Shown here one piece after another: positions 61,332 through 64,000 of a stretch of 64,000 nt of DNA (positions are counted from its first letter, which is position 1; each line of letters starts with the position of its first letter). The stretch spans positions 1 through 64,000 of the forward strand of contig CAWKIA010000023.1 of the NCBI GenBank assembly GCA_963849635.1, read 5' to 3'. The position numbers and the translations under genes are program-made. The notes beneath the pieces are model-generated. The model had not been told where the DNA came from and did not search any database. It saw only the letters and a list, made by a program, of their open reading frames with translations. The stretch is from CAVRUD01 sp963849635. GTDB taxonomy: Bacteria; Chloroflexota; Chloroflexia; Thermomicrobiales; UBA6265.

Positions 61332-62738
61332 TTATCCGATCGCGAGGAGCATCGGGTTTTCGAGGTAACGGCGGATGGCCTGGAGGCAGCGGGCGACTTC
61401 GGCGCCGTCGGTGATGCGGTGGTCAGCGGAGAGGGTGATCTTCATCCGCTTGCCGGGGACGACCCGGCCGTCCTTGACCACCGGTACGTCGGCGATGGAG
61501 CCGATAGCCAGGATGGCGGCCTGGGGCGGGTTGATCACGGCGATGAACTCGTCGACCTGGTACATGCCCAGGTTGCTCGTGGTGAAGGTGCCACCCTGGT
61601 ACTCGTGCGGCTGCAAGCCACCCGTGCGGGCGCGGCTGATGAGGTCCTTGGCCATGCGGGCGATGGTGCCCAGGCTCTTCTGGTCGGCGTCGGGGATGAA
61701 GGGGGCGATCAGGCCGCCCTCAATCGCGACGGCGATGTTGACGTCGATGTTCGAGTGGTCATGGAGCTGGTCGCCGTCCAGGCTGGCGTTGAGGTTGGGG
61801 AACTCGCGCAGGGCCAGGGCGCAGGCCTTGACGACCAAGTCGTTGAAGGAGACCTTGCCGGCATCGTCCTGGATCTGGGCATTCACTTGCTCGCGGAAGG
61901 CGACTGCCGCGGCCATGTCGATATCGGCCGAGACGTAGAAGTGGGGTGCGGCCTGCTTGGACTCCGCCATCCGCTTGCCGGTGGTGCGGCGGATGCGGCT
62001 CATCTCCTTGGGGATGCCAGCGGGGCGGCCGGACGGACCGGCGGCGGCAGGCGCGGGCGCGCTCGGGGCGGCAGGTGCCGCCTGAGCGGGGGCCGCTTCT
62101 GGCGACGCCGGCTGTGACACAGGAGCTGACTGTGCAGCTACCGGGGCCTGCTTGGCGCCGGTGACGTAGGGCATGATGTCGTCTTTGACGATGCGCCCAC
62201 CGGGGCCGGTTCCCGGGATGCCACTCAGGTCGATGCCGTGCTCGGCGGCGAGGCGTTTGACCAGTGGGGAGGCGCGCAGGCGCTCGCCTGGGGCACGGGC
62301 CGGCTCCGTTCGAGCAGCCGCGCCGTTCGATCCAGCCGGGGGCTGGCCGTTGGTCTGAGCAGGCTGGCTGGGTTGACTCGGCGGGGCTGCGACCGCGGTG
62401 GCCGCCGGCGCGGGCTGGGCAACAGCCTCAGCAGGTGCGCTGGCTTGGGCGGTGGCTTCGGCCGGAGCGGCCTCGGCCTCGGCCGGGGCGGCGGCGACTT
62501 CGTCCGCGGCGCCGATGGTGGCGATGGCTGCGCCGACGGCGACGCTGTCGCCCTCGTTGGCCATGCGCTGCGTCAGCGTGCCGGAGAACTCGGCGTTGAT
62601 CTCGAGGGTGACTTTATCGGTTTCGATCTCGGCAAGCGGGTCTCCCTCGGTGACCTCGTCGCCCTGCTCTTTGAGCCACTTGAGGAGGGTCCCCTCTTCC
62701 ATGGCGTCGCCCATCTTGGGCATGATGACGGTTGGCAT
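61332..62738 (-). CDS. pdhC: Dihydrolipoamide acyltransferase, pyruvate dehydrogenase E2
   Basis: A 468-residue E2. The lipoyl domain (1-75) has the lipoylated Lys42 in EIETDKVTLEINAEFSG. An Ala/Pro-rich linker, the E3-binding domain (RASPLVKRLAAEHGIDLSGI then GTGPGGRIVKDDI), a second linker and the catalytic domain follow. The end ITLSADHRITDGAEVARCLQ has the catalytic His and Asp (HxxxDG). E2 forms the core of the complex and passes the acetyl group to CoA; a branched-chain role is possible. Third gene of the operon; a dihydrolipoamide dehydrogenase is not in the window. Confidence 0.93.
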   Translation of the reverse strand: MPTVIMPKMGDAMEEGTLLKWLKEQGDEVTEGDPLAEIETDKVTLEINAEFSGTLTQRMANEGDSVAVGAAIATIGAADEVAAAPAEAEAAPAEATAQASAPAEAVAQPAPAATAVAAPPSQPSQPAQTNGQPPAGSNGAAARTEPARAPGERLRASPLVKRLAAEHGIDLSGIPGTGPGGRIVKDDIMPYVTGAKQAPVAAQSAPVSQPASPEAAPAQAAPAAPSAPAPAAAGPSGRPAGIPKEMSRIRRTTGKRMAESKQAAPHFYVSADIDMAAAVAFREQVNAQIQDDAGKVSFNDLVVKACALALREFPNLNASLDGDQLHDHSNIDVNIAVAIEGGLIAPFIPDADQKSLGTIARMAKDLISRARTGGLQPHEYQGGTFTTSNLGMYQVDEFIAVINPPQAAILAIGSIADVPVVKDGRVVPGKRMKITLSADHRITDGAEVARCLQAIRRYLENPMLLAIG

Positions 62739-62774
62739 CGTTCGCCCTCCCTAGCCTTCCCTGGTCTTCAAACT

Positions 62775-63753
62775 CTACCGGTATAACGCCCGGTTTACGG
62801 CGGTTACGATCTGCGCTTCACTCGGGAAGGCCGCGACTTCGAGGTTCCGGGCGTAGGGGGCCGGCACTTCCGCGCCGCTGACCCGTTCCACCGGCGCATC
62901 GAGGTCGTCGAAGGCTTGTTCCTGGATGATTGCCGCGACTTCGCTGGCGACGCTGAACCAGCGCCATTGCTCCTGGACGACGACAGCCCGGTGCGTCTTG
63001 CGGACCGAGGTGACGATGGTCTCTTCATCAAACGGGCGGATCGAGCGCAGGTCGATGACCTCCGCCTCGACGCCGTCCCCCTTGAGGGTGTCCGCCACCC
63101 GGAGGAGCATGTTCACCTGGCGGCCATAGCCGACAAGAGTAATATCCGTGCCCTCGCGCGCGATTCTGGCCTTGCCGAACTCCACGGCGGCGTCGCCATC
63201 CGGGACCTCGCCCTTGGTGCCGTATAGGGCGCCGGCTTCGAGGAAGATGACCGGGTCGGGATCGCGGATCGCGGTCAGCATCATCCCCTTGGCGTCCTCC
63301 GGCGTGACCGGGGAGACGACCTTCAAGCCGGGGAAGTGGCCGTAGAAGCCCTCCAGGCTGTGGGTGTGCTGGGCGGAGAGCTGGACGCCGCCGCCGTTGG
63401 GGCCGCGGATGACCAGCGGGAACCGCGACCTGTCCGCCGGAGAAGTAGCGCAGCTTGGCTGCATTTTGAATGATCTGGTCGGCGGCCTGGAACGAAAAGT
63501 TCCAGGTCATCATCTCGACGATCGGCTTCATCCCCAACATCGCCATACCGATGGCGGCGCCGGTGAAGCCGCCCTCGGCGATCGGGGTGTCGATCACCCG
63601 CTTCGGCCCGAACTTTTCGAGCAAGCCGTCGGTGACGACGTGGGTGCCGCCGTAGACGCCGATGTCCTCCCCGAGGAGAACGACGGACTCGTCGCGCTCC
63701 ATCTCCTCGGTCATGGCGACCTTCAGCGCCTCGCGATAGGTCATGACGGGCAT
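62775..63753 (-). CDS. pdhB: Pyruvate dehydrogenase E1 beta, one frameshift
   Basis: About 325 residues from the ATG at 63753. MTYREALKVAMTEEMERDES, VVLLGEDIGVYGGTHVVTDG, TPIAEGGFTGAAIGMAMLGM belong to the first frame; after a base error near 63430 the protein continues SRFPLVIRGPNGGGVQLSAQ, HTHSLEGFYGHFPGLKVVSP. The Glu and His positions that contact thiamine diphosphate are present. It works as a tetramer with E1 alpha. The disrupted frame of such an essential gene is the clearest sign of assembly error in the window. Confidence 0.9.
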
Positions 63754-63764
63754 TCGGTTCTCCA

Positions 63765-63834
63765 GACGTGAGACGTGAGACGTGAGACGTGAGCACCGAG
63801 AGCGTTTAACTCACGTCTCACGTCTCACGTCTCA
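63765..63834. repeat. Inverted heptamer arrays between pdhA and pdhB
   Basis: GACGTGA four times (63765-63792) and TCACGTC three times (63811-63831), separated by 18 bases. They can form a long hairpin inside the operon RNA. Confidence 0.75.
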
Positions 63835-63837
63835 GGA

Positions 63838-64000
63838 CTAGTCGGCGTAGACGTCGGTGTACAGCTCGCTCAGGTCGGGTTCGGGGCTGTCGTCGGCGAA
63901 CTGGACGATCTCGTCGACACCCTTGCGCACTTCATCCTTGATCGATTCGAGTTGTTCGTCCTCAGCCATGCTGGAGGCAACGAGGTGATCTTCGAGAATG
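63838..64000 (-). CDS. pdhA: Pyruvate dehydrogenase E1 alpha, C-terminal end
   Basis: The last 53 codons: ILEDHLVASSMAEDEQLESI, KDEVRKGVDEIVQFADDSPE, PDLSELYTDVYAD. The helix EQLESIKDEVRKGVDEAV-like and the SPEPDLSELYTDVY ending are the standard E1 alpha tail. The rest lies beyond the window. First gene of the operon. Confidence 0.88.
   Translation of the reverse strand, partial: ILEDHLVASSMAEDEQLESIKDEVRKGVDEIVQFADDSPEPDLSELYTDVYAD

Overview
The window is GC-rich (clearly above 60 percent by eye), dense with bacterial genes and without any rRNA or tRNA gene that I can see. The gene content and style point to the Chloroflexota, most likely class Thermomicrobia and relatives of Sphaerobacter: exported proteins that open with a twin-arginine SRRGVLGSLAALAAGL-type leader, many small secreted or anchored SH3b, Excalibur, cupredoxin and DUF305 proteins with QESTPS-like linkers, paired MerR and von Willebrand A genes, and many dispersed intergenic repeats. 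This placement is an inference from style, not from a marker gene.

Layout. 0-10 kb: a partial membrane protein, an arginase-family enzyme, a secreted Cys-rich protein, a very large membrane-anchored Thr/Pro-rich protein ending in a nuclease-like (SNase) domain, and a MidA-type methyltransferase followed by a cyclotransferase-like protein and an HAD phosphatase. 10-16 kb: small conserved hypotheticals, a DUF6159-like membrane protein, a zinc-ribbon/TPR/beta-propeller membrane protein, and a badly frameshifted galactonate-dehydratase-like gene. 16-26 kb: a run of exported proteins (Excalibur, SH3b-transglycosylase, intradiol dioxygenase, DUF305, triple SH3b and others) with a lone ureG, a GNAT enzyme and a one-domain response regulator. 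26-30 kb: a CoA-transferase divergent from a MerR regulator and a vWA protein, then a cupredoxin. 31-35 kb: a SAM-I riboswitch controlling a complete sulfonate/nitrate-type ABC importer. 34.6-39 kb: a Uma2 nuclease, a Phd/PIN toxin-antitoxin pair beside a DUF4438 gene and a duplicated DUF4438 tail, and a second SH3b-transglycosylase. 39-46 kb: formyltransferase, YggX, DUF5808-like protein, and three overlapping genes (two AI-2E exporters and a TIM-barrel/DUF309 fusion). 46-51 kb: an AlbA_2 (Schlafen-type) protein behind a single-chain MmeI-like restriction-modification gene. 51-61 kb: a Cys-rich secreted protein, a sugar dehydrogenase with PKD and DNRLRE domains, a HEAT-like protein, GNAT, polysaccharide deacetylase, a frameshifted amidohydrolase and a kinase-fold phosphotransferase. 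61-64 kb: pyruvate dehydrogenase E2, E1-beta and the tail of E1-alpha.

The most interesting signal is a shared promoter design. Five genes, at least four of them for exported proteins, are preceded by two CCATAYG-like boxes with an 11-base period (10 in one case), then exactly ten bases, then a TANNGT -10 element. This is the geometry of a PhoB/OmpR-family activator box, with a sequence I do not recognise. Other unexplained structures are two arrays of mini-hairpins whose stems change while flanks stay constant, a symmetric divergent promoter built around GAAC-N4-GTTC with a second copy 15 kb away, many tandem heptamer arrays (one inside the restriction-modification gene exactly where its frame breaks), and several families of dispersed inverted repeats.

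A caution for every reader: at least eleven genes, including pdhB, carry frame breaks while their protein sequence between breaks is well preserved. Residual insertion/deletion errors in the assembly are therefore likely, and I join fragments into single genes where the homology continues.
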